NCBI GenBank assembly: GCA_905183005.1
Contig: CAJJDO010000037.1
Span: 431,140 to 495,139, forward strand
Origin: Paramecium pentaurelia
Lineage: Eukaryota > Ciliophora > Oligohymenophorea > Peniculida > Parameciidae
DNA: 64,000 bases
Reading direction: 5' to 3'
Below are positions 11,789 to 23,264 of the stretch, piece by piece; positions within the stretch are counted from its first letter, which is position 1, and every line of letters begins with the position of its first letter. Below the pieces are notes generated by a model, which had not been told where the DNA came from, did not search any database, and saw nothing but the letters and a program-made list of their open reading frames with translations. The position numbers were made by a program, and so were the translations under genes.

Positions 11789-14508
11789 TCACTCAGTTTC
11801 TTCATCATAATTCCATAAACCTTTGCAACTATTTTCAGCCTCTTAACTTGCCTTAACCCATTCTTCTAATTTTTAAGGTAAAGGAGGAGCCTATAAATTA
11901 ATATCTCATATTACTGTTTTATCAAGTTTAGCAAAGCCTTAAGATAATAATAAAATGTTAAGTGATTTATTGGCTTAATTCTCTTTGGTCAAATAGGCAA
12001 TAACTCCTTTACTTATATCATCCTAATATTCAAAAGAAACAACAACTTCTTTTTCAAAGATTTAATCTCTAATGAATTATCCAACCTTTAAATTACTAAA
12101 ATTTATTACTTTATTGCCTAATTCATGACTAATTGATGGTCCTGTAATAAAAGCTAAATTACATCTAATAGCTTAAGGAGGTAATGCAGCAAGATTCTCA
12201 GGAAGTTTTCTGATATCATTTTATGATACAATATCAACATTTCCATAATCAATAAATAAGACTTCATATCTATTTTTTAATTCTCTTGTAATTTTTGCTC
12301 TATACCAATTGCCATCAACTGAGAATTTAGCAACACAAAGCAAACCCTTTTTGAATGGTGGAATTAATTTATTAGCTTCAATAGCTGTAAATGATGCAAG
12401 ACTCTTTTCAATTTATCCTAACAATTTATCAGTTGGATCTTAAAAGTAAAGGGTATTACTATCTGCAATTTCAACTAATACAAGTTTTTTTAACTAATAA
12501 TATAAATTTATTTTTTACTTCTCCATTCAATAATTTGCATTCAGATCTAACAGGTACATCATCATCACCTTTTACAATAGTTAAATCTAAACCTTTGATA
12601 TCCCATAAACCTTCTTTCTTCAATTTAGCCTTTGATTCAGCATCAGCAAATAATGCTTAATAAGCATGACTATTTGCAACTGGATTAAATGTAACTGCTA
12701 ATCCTAATTCAAGAAGTGTTAATCCTAAATTAATTCTTTATTTTCCTAAGAAAACATGTCCATGAAAGATGCCTTTTTTATCAATAGATGTTAATTCGAT
12801 ATCAACATCTCTTTGAAGAGCATTTTCCTTAACATATTACAAAGCTATATTAGAGAACTTTTAATAATCTGGTAAATTTTATTCATTTGGTAAACATTTA
12901 ACTCCAGCAAGTACTACAATAGATGTATAATTTTATTCTTAGAATCTTAATTTTAATCTGGATCCATTTAAAACTAATTCAACAACTCCAGATAATTTTC
13001 TTAATGTTCTTAAAGAATCAAAAGCATCTCTTGATCTTTATAAATTAGGATTAACAGATAAATCAGTCATTTTTGGTAATTAAACTGGTTTACCATGAAT
13101 TCCTTTTTTAGCTTTATTTGCAGCCTCTTAAGCACCTGTTAATTCATCAATATATCTAGAAACTCCATCATCTCCTCTTGGAGGTTAAACAGTAGCAAAA
13201 CCTGCTCCTACAATTAAAGCAGCTAAATTTGAATCATTATCTTCAGTTAATATAATGTTAACAAAGATCATATTTAATTCTTATTATAATTTTTTCTTAT
13301 CATCTTCATCAGCCAATCCTTCAATTTCTTTTGGTTTAATTTTCTTTTCATATTCAACTTCTACTTTAACTATTTTACCAATAGCATGTTTTCTAACAAA
13401 TTCTTTAGCTTCATATCCAAATGGTTGAGTTTCTTTTAATGAATATTTTGGAGCCTTAATGGATGCCAATAATACTCTTGATTATTATCTATTATTAACA
13501 TTCATCACAGTCAATTAATCTCCTGAATGAACTTCAATAATTTTGGCTGTGTATGTCTATTTACCTCCTTATAAGACAACTGATTATTATTATTATTATT
13601 ATTTCATAGCATCCTTCCATATTCCTATCAATTTAATCTCAGCTTGACTTTAAGTTTCTTTTAATTCATTGTATCTATAAGAAAAATTAATAAATATATT
13701 ACCTTTTCTAATCATTTATTAATTAAAATGCATTTGGTGATAATCTAAAGTATCCTAAACTTACTAGTTCTTTTTTTACATCTAAATCTTTCTTTTTAAT
13801 ATCTACTCTCAAAGATTAAAACTTTTCATCTTATCCTTAAACAGTCAAAGTAACCTCTTATTAAAGAATTAACTCTTAGATTGTCCATTTTGCTCTATTT
13901 TACAATACTTATGAAACTGAGGTTGGCATAAATACTTCTCCATATGAACATTTGACTAAACCTTATAATTCTGGAATGTAAGCATAAAATACAAACAATC
14001 CTTATACATCTTCAACAAAACATTAAGTATATTATTTAGGTTTGACATCCTTTAATTCAATTTTATTATATTTCACTAATTCTTCTTTTTTTGACCATAT
14101 TCCCTTTCCATTTTATTTAGCCAAATTTTATGCATTTTCATATTCTTAACTTGGTTTACCTTATTATCTTAATTATGCCAATCCTTCTCTTAATTATAAT
14201 TCCCCAATATCTTATCCATTTTTAAATATTCTTCCAATTACTTTATCATTTTAATCTTTGATTTTATGGTCAATTATGAATTCAATTTATTATCCTAAGA
14301 CTTACTTTCTTAAAAATTCTCTTGCTTAAAATCCAAATGGCTCTTATTTTGGATTTTCTTTATCTGTCAATGAGAATTCTGGTGCTTGAATTCCTTACAA
14401 AGTCAAGAATTTAGTCATTGGAACTCCTGTCTCATTATTAATTGGTCCAGAAATTAACACACAATTAGAGGATACTATTTACTTTACTGCTCCTTATTTT
14501 TTTTCCAT
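11789..14508 (-). CDS. SND1: Tudor staphylococcal nuclease (SND1/p100)
   Basis: An 880-aa homologue of Tudor-SN, a multifunctional RNA-binding nuclease of splicing, RNA decay and RISC. Successive staphylococcal-nuclease-like units are visible; each has the pattern P-F-G-x-E/Q-A-x-E-F-x-R-K (FGFQAREFLRKQVLG in the first, FGYEAKEFVRKHAIG in a later one). A C-terminal Tudor domain follows with NWYRAKI and EVLFIDYGN, then the last SN half-unit (SLNILLLSQGFAKLD). The length is close to the usual 880-910. Three introns are supported by frame: 13675-13702 (28 nt), 12494-12518 (25 nt, just before the Tudor domain) and 11891-11914 (24 nt, contains TGA). A short run of CAG-like Gln codons (TAA) lies between the first and second units. 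Confidence 0.95.
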
Positions 14509-14610
14509 TTTAATTAATTTAATATACGTGGATTATTAATAAAATTTAAATAAAGAGAACAATAGGTATTATATTAGATTAACAAGATAAATATATTTGT
14601 ATAAAAAGAT

Positions 14611-16197
14611 TCAATATTTGTGTCTTTGATATGATAATCTTAACAGATTCAATATTAGAGCCTTGCATTTTTATTTAGATATCCCTTATTTATCATATAA
14701 TTCCAAAATAGAAGATTTCCATTTTGGTAGATTACGTTATTTTTTAGAGCATGGAAATTGAAAAGATTCAAAATTCTTACATTCATCATTCTTTATAAAA
14801 GGTCTTGCTGTTAACTATGAAATTAATTTATAATAGGAATCAGATAGATTTAAAGTGATATTAGTGGATTGTGATTATGAATGTTTTTTTATTTCTCTTA
14901 GGAAAGAATACACTTAAAAATCAACAGGTTTATTTTAAAAATGTGAATGTGCTAATCTTTCTAGATATGTCATATATCTACAAATATATCTAACAATTAA
15001 GATGGCAATAAGACTTGTACCCAAAGCAGCAATTAATTAATATGTTAATAATTGAGTAATTTAAAGATTCTTTTAATCTTCTATCCAAATCAATTATTAT
15101 TCTAAATCTTTATCCTTTTCTATATTCTTTAATCTTAATAACAAACATATTTTACATAATCAATATTAGATTAGAAAACCTTAAAAATTTGGCAAATATC
15201 ATTACATCCATCAATAATATTTTATTATATCTACATAAATATAAAGAATTTAAAGTTGTACAATTAGGTTCTGAAATGTTGTAATCCATATAATTCTTTA
15301 CAGAATTCCAATCATTTTCATTAAAACCAGTAAGACTTTCATTAAAAAAAAAAACATTAGTTCTATTAGGTTAAAAATACATTTAAACATTGCCAATCAA
15401 TATTAATCCATCTTTATTTAGAATCAGAAAGTTTTCTTAAAAAAACTTTTTAATTATTTTAAATTCAAATTATGTAGCCACAATACCATCAGTTATATCA
15501 TTTGTAAGGTTTTTTGAGATTGTGACTTTGTATTCATTTTCAAAATTAAAGAAGACGTCACTAAAAATATATTCTGATGAATTTGCTTTTTTAATATGAT
15601 TTGTGTAGAATGGTCTAGTAGCAATATTAAAGTTTGAATAATAGCCTATAGCTTAATATGCTGAAAAATAGGATTGTTTACTATATCCAATTGACCAATT
15701 ACCTATAATAAATTGTTCAGGATCAAAAAGAAATAGTAATTCTTGTAATAAACTCTAATGTTTCAAATGGTAGTATAAGTCTTTTTATTGTATTTAATTT
15801 AATTCCTATCCACTCTTCAAATTGAAAATATTATAGCAGATATTCGATTTTCTATAATTTTGGGTTTAGTTTACTGGACATTAATCACTTTTTTATGTTA
15901 TTAAACTCAATTCTAATTATACAAATGTAAATAATTATGCAATTTTATCAAGAGCTCGGTAATCTTAAATATAATGATTTTGTACTTTTATGATTTACTT
16001 CAAAAAACAAATGCATTTGAGTTTCAAACTAGTTTGATATTTCATTATCTGTCAACTTAGTTGATATCTACTATGTAGTCAGAACTACTTCTTTGTATAC
16101 AAGATTCTAAGTTACGACTAATATAATTCCAATCAATAATGTAGAGAATATAGATAAAAGCAAAAAGTAGAGCTTTAGCTAATTTCTCATTCTCCAT
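14611..16197 (-). CDS. membrane protein with possible Cache-like sensor domain
   Basis: About 513 aa. An N-terminal membrane anchor (LAKALLFAFIYILYII) is followed by a large extracytoplasmic region and a second TM segment near the C-terminus (LIAALGTSLIAILIV), then a basic cytoplasmic tail. The loop contains SYFSAYQAIGYYSNF, FSDVFFNFENEYKV and DITDGIVATQFEF followed by FLILNKDGLILIG, which resembles the second half of a double-Cache ligand-sensing domain; this is my inference from pattern only. Two introns restore the frame: 16049-16071 (23 nt, CAG acceptor) and 15134-15155 (22 nt, AAG acceptor). The total is then a multiple of three. No kinase or methyl-accepting part is present. Confidence 0.65.
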
Positions 16198-16273
16198 TTT
16201 TAGATTGATTTGAACATATCAAAGAAAATATTTAAACTAATAAATTTTAATATATCACAACACATACTATATT

Positions 16274-16738
16274 TCAATACTTTTGTAATAATTATTTTTG
16301 ATTTTATATTTTTTTATATTCTTTCTTTTCTTTCTTAGAAAGTAATTCAAACTCATTTGAATCTACTTCTTTCTATTTTAATACTCTGGATTGATCTCTA
16401 ATAATCAAATTTTCATGCTAATTATTTTCTTATAATTCCTAAACTTAATTTTCTAATCTGTATCCCAACACATTAATTGTTATAGATTCATCTCCAATAC
16501 ATAATAAATGAGTAAAATTATTTTCATCCATTATAAATTTGCATTTGCATTAATTTTATTTTTCATTCAAAGAAGCAACCTAAATTTTTTTATTATTAGA
16601 AAGTCCATAAATCTTTGCTTCACCTTTGCCAATTAAAACTATTTAAGTAAATGTATAACAGAGTAAACCATTTTACTCTTTAAAGGTGAATTTTTGTTTA
16701 TCTCTTAATGAAATACCTGAAAATGTTTTTTTTATCAT
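16274..16738 (-). CDS. hypothetical protein, head-to-head with 16751 gene
   Basis: Intronless 154-aa ORF starting MIKKTFSGISLRDKQ and ending in a Lys/Glu/Gln-rich tail. The central part alternates hydrophobic residues (LLCYTFTQIVLIGKGEAKIYG, with THLLCIGDESITINVLG later) like strands of a beta-propeller or PH-type fold, but I do not recognise the family. Its start codon lies only 12 bp from that of the divergent small Cys-rich protein at 16751, so the two must share a promoter region or overlap in their leaders. Confidence 0.65.
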
Positions 16739-16750
16739 TTATATAATTTA

Positions 16751-17151
16751 ATGTCTTAATAAGAAGAAATTTAGAAATAACCTCAATTTAAACTATCTCC
16801 TGATTGTGTAGAATACAAACTCAATAATTATCATCTTCATGGCATATAAAATTGTCCGTTCTGCAATAAACCATAAACATAAACTATACCAAAAGAGCTT
16901 ACTAATAATGATATTGAAAAATATTAAAATGAAGTGCTTCAAAAATAAAAAGATGTATTGCATTATTATTATATAATCAGTTAATAATTGATATTGATCC
17001 TGAAGACCCTGATTAAATGATGGATTTATATGAAAAATATAGAGGTTGTCCTTGTTGTAAAGGATTTGTATTGAATTGTGAAGGTGTCATATGTGAACAA
17101 TTAGGTTTGTGCTATTGCATCTAAAAAGATTTATAAGATCGTCAAAATTGA
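16751..17151 (+). CDS. small Cys-rich, probably zinc-binding protein
   Basis: A 124-aa protein in two exons around a 26-nt intron (16955-16980; starts GTATTG, ends AATCAG). The first exon gives NCPFCNKP, a CxxC pair. The second gives GCPCCKGF, then LNCEGVIC and LCYCIQ, so eight or more Cys are grouped in pairs, as in zinc ribbons or metal-binding clusters. It has no signal peptide. Function is unknown; LITAF/CDIP-like membrane zinc folds or a metallothionein-like role are possible but the hydrophobic knob of LITAF is not evident. Confidence 0.72.
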
Positions 17152-17309
17152 TTTAAAAAATCAAAAATAATATTCATAAACTCATTCTTTCCTTAATATT
17201 ATCAATATAAAAATAAATGATTAAAAATACTTACAAAATATGATACCAAATATTATTACATTAATATTCTAATTTATGCATTTAAATAATAAAATAAATT
17301 TTATTTATA

Positions 17310-18061
17310 ATGAAAGGTTTCCATCTACTTAAATACACTTTACCTGGTGAATAACCAATCAATTTGATATTATCAGAAAAAGAAAGAGGAAAATTGTTTC
17401 TTGGAAATTTAGATTGTCTAATAAATTAATAAATTTTAGAAACAAATAACATAAATTGCATATTATCTATATGTACTGAAGAGAGTAATAAATATTAATA
17501 AGTAGAAATCATTGTTGGACCAAAATATCAATAAATTTATTTAGATATTCATGACAATATGAATTCTCAAATAAGTAAAGTTTTTGAAAGATCTTACTTA
17601 TTCATTGAAAATGCTTTAAAATCTTAATAAAATGTTCTTATTCATTGTGCAGCCGGAATCTCAAGATCAGCTACCCTAGTTTTGGCCTATCTCATGAAAA
17701 CTTATCAATAAACTTTAGAATAAGCTCTAAGATTTCTAAAATAAAAGAGACCATATGTTCGACCCAATCCTGGATTCTTACTTTAATTACTTGATTATGA
17801 AACGTAACAAAGTATTATGAATTTAGTATGTTGCATGGATGTATCACAAGTACTTTAGGACCAGAACTGACACCCTTTGATATTTAAAGGGATCCTCAAT
17901 ATAAACCTTAGCCTAAGGTAGAATTAAGGAAAAGTCTTCCTTTAAAATAAGTTTCTGGTCCATCTCCAGTGGCTAGAGTAGAAAGGAAAACACATACAGA
18001 AATATTGACAAGAGTTTCATAATCAATATCTACATTTTAACCAAAAGCCTTCAAGTCATGA
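17310..18061 (+). CDS. dual-specificity protein phosphatase
   Basis: A 242-aa cysteine phosphatase for phospho-Tyr/Ser/Thr. The P-loop HCAAGISRSATLV begins at His112 with the nucleophile Cys113 and the arginine of CX5R present; FVERSY-type helices and RPYVRPNPGFLLQL after the loop match the DSP fold. The general-acid Asp is probably in YLDIHDNM upstream. A 23-nt intron at 17804-17826 (GTAACA...TTTAG) is required; without it the frame ends at a TGA. The C-terminal 60 residues are basic and Pro/Ser-rich (KSLPLKQVSGPSPVARVE) and may be a docking or regulatory tail. Confidence 0.93.
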
Positions 18062-18137
18062 TTGATTTTAGTGGGTATATATTTGTTTATTTAAATCTTA
18101 TAATAATTTATTAATTCTATACACAATAAACAAAATA

Positions 18138-18992
18138 TCAATAAAGGATACTTTATGAATAAATTAATGATGAAAACAGTTGAGCTGCTTATACATTCAT
18201 AGAAATTATGTTATCTTCGCCATCTGATTCCTGTGGATTTTCAGTTTCAGTAATCTTCTTATTAAATTAATTTTCAATATCGCAGAGTGTTAAAGCTTTA
18301 TTCAAATCTACTAACCCATAAGATAATTGAATTGATAATATACAAGATTTTAGATTATCTAATAACATTATATTAATTTTATACCTGCTTAAGAACTGAG
18401 ACTGACTAATTACCAATTATTTAATCCTCTAATTAAAGATTCAATTTTGACTTTATTTTATTAGCTTAATGATCCAATTTGAATACCATCATTAACCTGA
18501 ATATCCATTCCGAATCTAGAATTGAAAAGTTTTAATTGAGGATCCAATTATTGTTACTGAATTTATAGAAGTTATGATTTTTGGTTTCTACGATGTAAAA
18601 TAACATCATTTTCTAAATGGCTAATGATAGTTTTTTCAATGTATTCTCTATTGGTTGCATCATAATCCAAATCAATAGCATTTCTGGCTAACATCATAAG
18701 TGGCATTTGTTTGAAACTTAGGTATTCTTTTTGTCGATTGAATTCTGATGCAATACAAGCAGCCAATTAAGGAGAAGGGACTGCTAAAATGTTTCGTTAC
18801 TAAGTCTTAACACTTTTGCCGTCGAGCTAAAAATATAAAATTTAAGATTACTTTGATGAACCATTGATGATATGGATTAACAGGATTTATGGCCATTTCT
18901 ACAGTAGCTTCTTTGTAAGATCTTTTTAAATAAGTTTGAGACTGGATGGAGACCTATTCAGCGAATGCAAAGCGTATTATAAATCCTCTCAT
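18138..18992 (-). CDS. ATPAF2: mitochondrial ATP synthase assembly factor ATP12
   Basis: A 267-aa ATP12-family chaperone that binds the F1 alpha subunit during ATP synthase assembly. Signatures include LDGKSVKTQQRNILAVPSP, LAACIASEFNRQKEYLS, MPLMMLARNAIDLDY and, later, FNSRFGMDIQVNDG and NNWQLVSL. The N-terminus MRGFIIRFAFAEQVSIQSQTY is amphipathic and basic, consistent with a mitochondrial presequence. Introns at 18827-18851 (25 nt) and 18359-18384 (26 nt) restore frame. The C-terminus is acidic and ends at TGA 18138; it lies tail-to-tail with the phosphatase. Confidence 0.93.
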
Positions 18993-19658
18993 TAATTTTT
19001 ATTATTGAATAATGATGATTTTAAAGTATGATACTTTTATATAGGTTATTAGACTAGGATGACGCAGTATTTATTATTAAATTCCCATAATAAATATTTT
19101 TGTTTCTTCTTATTTTTATAGAATTTGCCATTACTGTTTAAACATTTACTTTTAATTTATCATATTCTTTATTATCTTTACTTCCAAAAGTATTTGTTTT
19201 TATAAACACATAAGACTAAAATTAGATTATATCTCTTTTTGATTTTATTAAATCTCAAAATATAAGAATAATATTTATACTAATAGCTACTATCATTAGT
19301 TCAAAATCTTTTGATTTCTTATAATATAATATTAATTCATAATAATAACTAATAAATTCAAATTTTAAGTAAGATTTGTATATTTTCAGTTTCATAATTC
19401 AAATTCTACTCATTCACACTTTCTCTTTCTATCTATTACAAAATTCTTTAGAATAATATATTTTTGCAATCTATGACTTTGATTTGGTATAACCTTGTAA
19501 TAGTTTTAAAGTAAAATATGCTTCTCCATATAATAGTTTATATACTTGACTTAAAATAATGAGTTGCACATTACTCCTATTATGAATTATAAATGTTTGA
19601 TTGCCCTTTTCATTTAATTAACTCTCACTCTCTTTAATAATTACAATATTATAAATTA
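18993..19658 (-). other. probable unresolved minus-strand coding region
   Basis: The minus strand of this gap reads in segments with protein-like composition: NEKGNQTFIIHNRSNVQL and VYKLLYGEAYFTLKLLQGY (about 19470-19620), then FISYYYELILYYKKSKDFEL (about 19310-19370) and KEYDKLKVNVQTVMANSI with IRRNKNIYYGNLI (about 19090-19180). I could not connect them: no ATG opens the first segment and no single set of small introns joins all three. It may be a gene whose exons I mis-place, or a decayed gene. The upstream part would overlap the start region of the divergent hydrolase gene. Confidence 0.35.
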
Positions 19659-21004
19659 ATGGACCTAGACTTTATTTTTTTCCCTGCTCCTAAAGAAATA
19701 TCTAATGATCATGAATAAGGATAAATATTATGGATTCCTAAGTACAAAAAATTATATCCAAATTTTTTAAATTATGTCCCCAGAACAACCAAAAAGAGAG
19801 GTATGTACTTCAAGCAGAATGAGTTAGAATCTGAAGATGATGAAAATAACTTCATTGAAGAACCCAAGTAACTCTTTTTTAATTATAGTAGTGAATCTCA
19901 ATTATAACCAATTCCTAATTTTCCATGCAAACCTGTCACTTAAAGATAGCAAAGAAGATAAACTAGTGAAATTAATTCACCATCATTTGACTCTAATGAG
20001 GGAAGTCCTGATGTTTCATCTAAACTACAATAATTAAACATGCAATCCATTTAAATTACTACTAAAAAGTCTTAATTATATAGGATGTTGAGTAATTTTT
20101 ATCCAAAAACTAAAATCAAAAAAAGTATCTGTTTTAGTCAGCCTATCATTGCATTACCTAAAGAATTAATTGAGAAAAAGAAAGCAAATTTTGTCCTAGA
20201 TGAACCAACTATTCATAGATCAAATTCTAGAGAATCAAATCATATATTTGGATATATTCCATGTATGTATGTAGATTCTAAAATTCATTCTCCAAATATT
20301 GTATTATATTTCCATGCTAATTGCGAAGACATAACATAATCTTATAAGTTTCTTATTCATTTAAGAGATAACTTACATGTATTTTTATATTTCAATTTAG
20401 GTATCAGCCATAGCAATGGAATATCCAGGTTATGGTAAATATAAAAATGAATAACCAAATGCAGAATTCATTTTGTAAGATGCTGAATATGTTTATAATT
20501 ATCTTACTAAAAGATTGGGTTATAAAGAAAATCAAATTATTATATTTGGAAGGAGTATAGGCAGTGGACCTGCTACCTATATTGCTGGTAAATATAAACC
20601 AGCATGTCTTGCATTAATGTCTCCATTTACTTCTTTAAAAGCTGCTGTAAGAGATTATGTTGGGTCATGGGCTTAATATCTTATCAGATAGCGTTTCGAT
20701 AATTTAGATTAAATTAAGAAAGTTAGGATTCCTACTTTTATTTTACATGGTAAAGCTGATAACATTATACCATATACTTAAGCACAAGAATTATATAGTA
20801 TAATTTAATAATATATTAGAAAATTGTAAGTCTAGTTAATGTGTAATGCATTTAGCTGAAGACATGGACCATATTAGTTATAAATTATATAAAGATCTAA
20901 TAAATCCATTTACTGAATTCTTATTATAAATCAAATATTACAAGAGCTGTTCCCAGGCACCTAAATTACCGACAGTTCTGTTTTATGATCCTACCATTGA
21001 ATGA
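19659..21004 (+). CDS. alpha/beta hydrolase, ABHD17/Bem46-like
   Basis: A 433-aa serine hydrolase. After a 200-residue acidic and Ser-rich N-terminal extension, the hydrolase fold has VLYFHANCEDI (oxyanion strand), AMEYPGYGKYK, the nucleophile elbow IIFGRSIGSGP (GxSxG), CLALMSPFTSLKAAV, the acid in ILHGKADNIIPY and the His in MHLAEDMDHISY. This set matches the ABHD17/FAM108 and Bem46 group, which includes depalmitoylases; the substrate here is unknown. Two 22-nt introns (20379-20400 and 20798-20819) are needed, the second to reach the catalytic His. No transmembrane segment is visible. Confidence 0.92.
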
Positions 21005-21275
21005 ATATAATAATATATATAATCTTTATTTTTCTAAATTCTAATGTTATCTCTTATTTTTAAATTTTCAGTTCAGCTAATTCTTACATTAAAACTGCTG
21101 ATTATTAATTATAAATTAATTTTTGGATTTGTTAATCTAATTCATTTTTTAATTATTCGTTTCTAACAAGCTGACATCAAATAAAATGATTTAATCAACA
21201 ATAAAGAAATGAATTAAATGTTTTCTACTTTATATGATTAAATATTTGAATTATATATTTGAAATTAAAATAAGA

Positions 21276-21512
21276 ATGGGTTGTTCAATAAATAAAAAAT
21301 AATCTTCCTCTAACTAGACAAATAATACAAAGATCACAAATGATAACTTTGAATAATATCTAAAAAGTATGGGCTCATTAGCAGAATCTAACGAAATTCG
21401 AAGAGCTAAGGCTTCTTATTAATTATAAAAAAACCCAATAATTCTAAGGAGAATGAACAAATCAAAAGAAAAACTTGATGAACTAGATTAGGATAAGATG
21501 TTTTTAAATTGA
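21276..21512 (+). CDS. small N-terminally lipidated-type protein
   Basis: A 78-aa intronless protein starting MGCSINKKQSSS. Gly2 followed by Cys3 and basic residues is the classic signal for N-myristoylation plus palmitoylation, so it may sit on the cytosolic face of a membrane. The rest is hydrophilic and mixed-charge (EIRRAKASYQLQK, MNKSKEKLDELDQDK). I do not recognise a family. It is tail-to-tail with the mitochondrial carrier gene. Confidence 0.62.
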
Positions 21513-21568
21513 TTTCATATCTTTCTTGTAAATTGAGTATAATATAAACAATGAATTTATTCACATTA

Positions 21569-22584
21569 TCAATATATTTAATAGAGCGAAGTAAAGTTTT
21601 CTTTTGCTAATTCGTATGCATAGAATCCTATTGCATTTGCATAAAAGGATCTCAAAATACAAACTGAATATCCTTTCCATATTGATCCTATTCCTTCTTA
21701 TATAATTTTTTTTCTTAAACAATCTAGAAAACCCCCATCATAAAATCTAACTTTATATAAAGCTTAATCGGAAGGTTATTAGCATTATAAAATTGTTTTT
21801 ATAGTCTATATATATTTTAATATGAAAAAATACGTCCTAAGGATATCCTATTGTCCAACAAGAAACACCAGCAAGTCCTCCAGAAATCAAAAGATTAGCT
21901 GTTGATGGTTCAGCCTTTTAAGACAAATTACATAAGAAATCTTTTATCAATTCATATACAGCAAACTAAGCTGAATAACCTAGAATCTCTCTTTATTGTG
22001 TAGCACACATTCCACGAAATAAAGATTTAAAACCTTCCTTTTAATAAATCTATAATTAAAATCATATAAAAACTTACTTAGTATATACAGTCTATTGGAT
22101 TTTTGTAAATTTTGTCAGTCGATTACATTTGTAATTTGCATTTGGTCAATTCTATAGGACATGAAAAAAATGCAGCCGAACTGCCTGCAATACTTCCACA
22201 AATGGCACTAATAATTAACTTAAGAAATAATACGTTTAAAAATAAGTTAGTTATTTATTCGAATTTCCTATAAAAAATGATTTCCAGAATTCGTAAACTG
22301 AAAAAACAATTGCATTTGTGATTGGTATGGAAAGTATAGGAAATGACATTCCTTTATAGAACCCCTTTGTTCCTTCATTTTAAACAATTTTCTTTAAAGT
22401 TGAATGTACACCATCATTTGACATTTGCATTCTAACTTTAACAGTGTCTAATGGATGACTTGATATACAATTTGCTCTATTTAGAGTAATTAATTATAAA
22501 ATACATTCCACTAACTGATCCAGCTGCTAAGTCAATTGAGATTTGAATTCTGTTATCATATGTCCATTGAATAAAATCAGACAT
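21569..22584 (-). CDS. mitochondrial carrier family protein (SLC25)
   Basis: A 301-aa inner-membrane solute carrier with three repeats. Repeat 1 has SSHPLDTVKVRMQ, the P-x-D-x-x-[KR] signature; repeat 2 has SCPIELTKCKLQMQ (with E for D); repeat 3 reads GYPQD followed by an intron. Several Gly-rich even-helix motifs (GLAGVSCW, GSIAGSSAAFF) are also present. It resembles carnitine/acylcarnitine and basic amino-acid carriers (SLC25A20/29), but substrate assignment is inference. Four introns (28, 26, 28 and 28 nt) are required, and each restores the carrier frame. Confidence 0.92.
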
Positions 22585-22694
22585 TTAATTTTAAAAAGTA
22601 TTAATTGAACAATCAATTTAAGTAATAGCAACATTTCATACGTCATAATTAATTAAGCTTATAAATCATATTACTAATTTCTATAAATAATTAT

Positions 22695-23210
22695 ATGATA
22701 AAATCAACTAATAATTCCATTAACAAAATAAGAACAATTACGTATTATTAATTTTCAAAAAAGAATTAATATAAAATATATATAGGCAATGATCATGCTG
22801 GATTAGAATACAAAAATATAATATTAGAAAATCTTAAAGAACAATAATATAATATAATAAATAAAGGAACTAATACAAAATAAAGTTGTGATTATAATGA
22901 AATAGCAATAGATTTATGTTAAGATGTATTTAGAAATAAAGGATTAGGAATCTTAATATGCGGAAGTGGAGTTGGAATGTCAATTATGGCTAATAAAATT
23001 AAAGGTATTAGATGTGGATAAATTAATGATTATTATTCTGCTAAATAAGCAGCTCAAATTGGCTGTAATGTAATAGCTTTAGGATCTAGAATAGTGGGTA
23101 TAGAAATGGCTAAATAAATTATATAAACATATTTGAATTCAATTTAAAATAAACATATGGATATTAATGAAATTATATCCTAATTTGAATTGGATAATTT
23201 TATAAAATGA
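22695..23210 (+). CDS. rpiB: ribose-5-phosphate isomerase B / LacAB family
   Basis: A 171-aa enzyme that would interconvert ribose-5-phosphate and ribulose-5-phosphate. Recognisable parts are KIYIGNDHAGLEYK at the N-terminus, ILICGSGVGMSIMANKIKGIRC (catalytic Cys in the CGSG loop) and GCNVIALGSRIVGIEMAKQII. The start is the first ATG, giving a short basic 28-residue extension (IKSTNNSINKIRTITYYQF) that could be an organelle-targeting sequence. No intron is needed. RpiB enzymes are common in bacteria and protists and absent from animals, which use RpiA. Confidence 0.92.
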
Positions 23211-23264
23211 AATGATATTTTGATATAATATATGTTGAGAATATTTTATTATTTTATTTTACTT

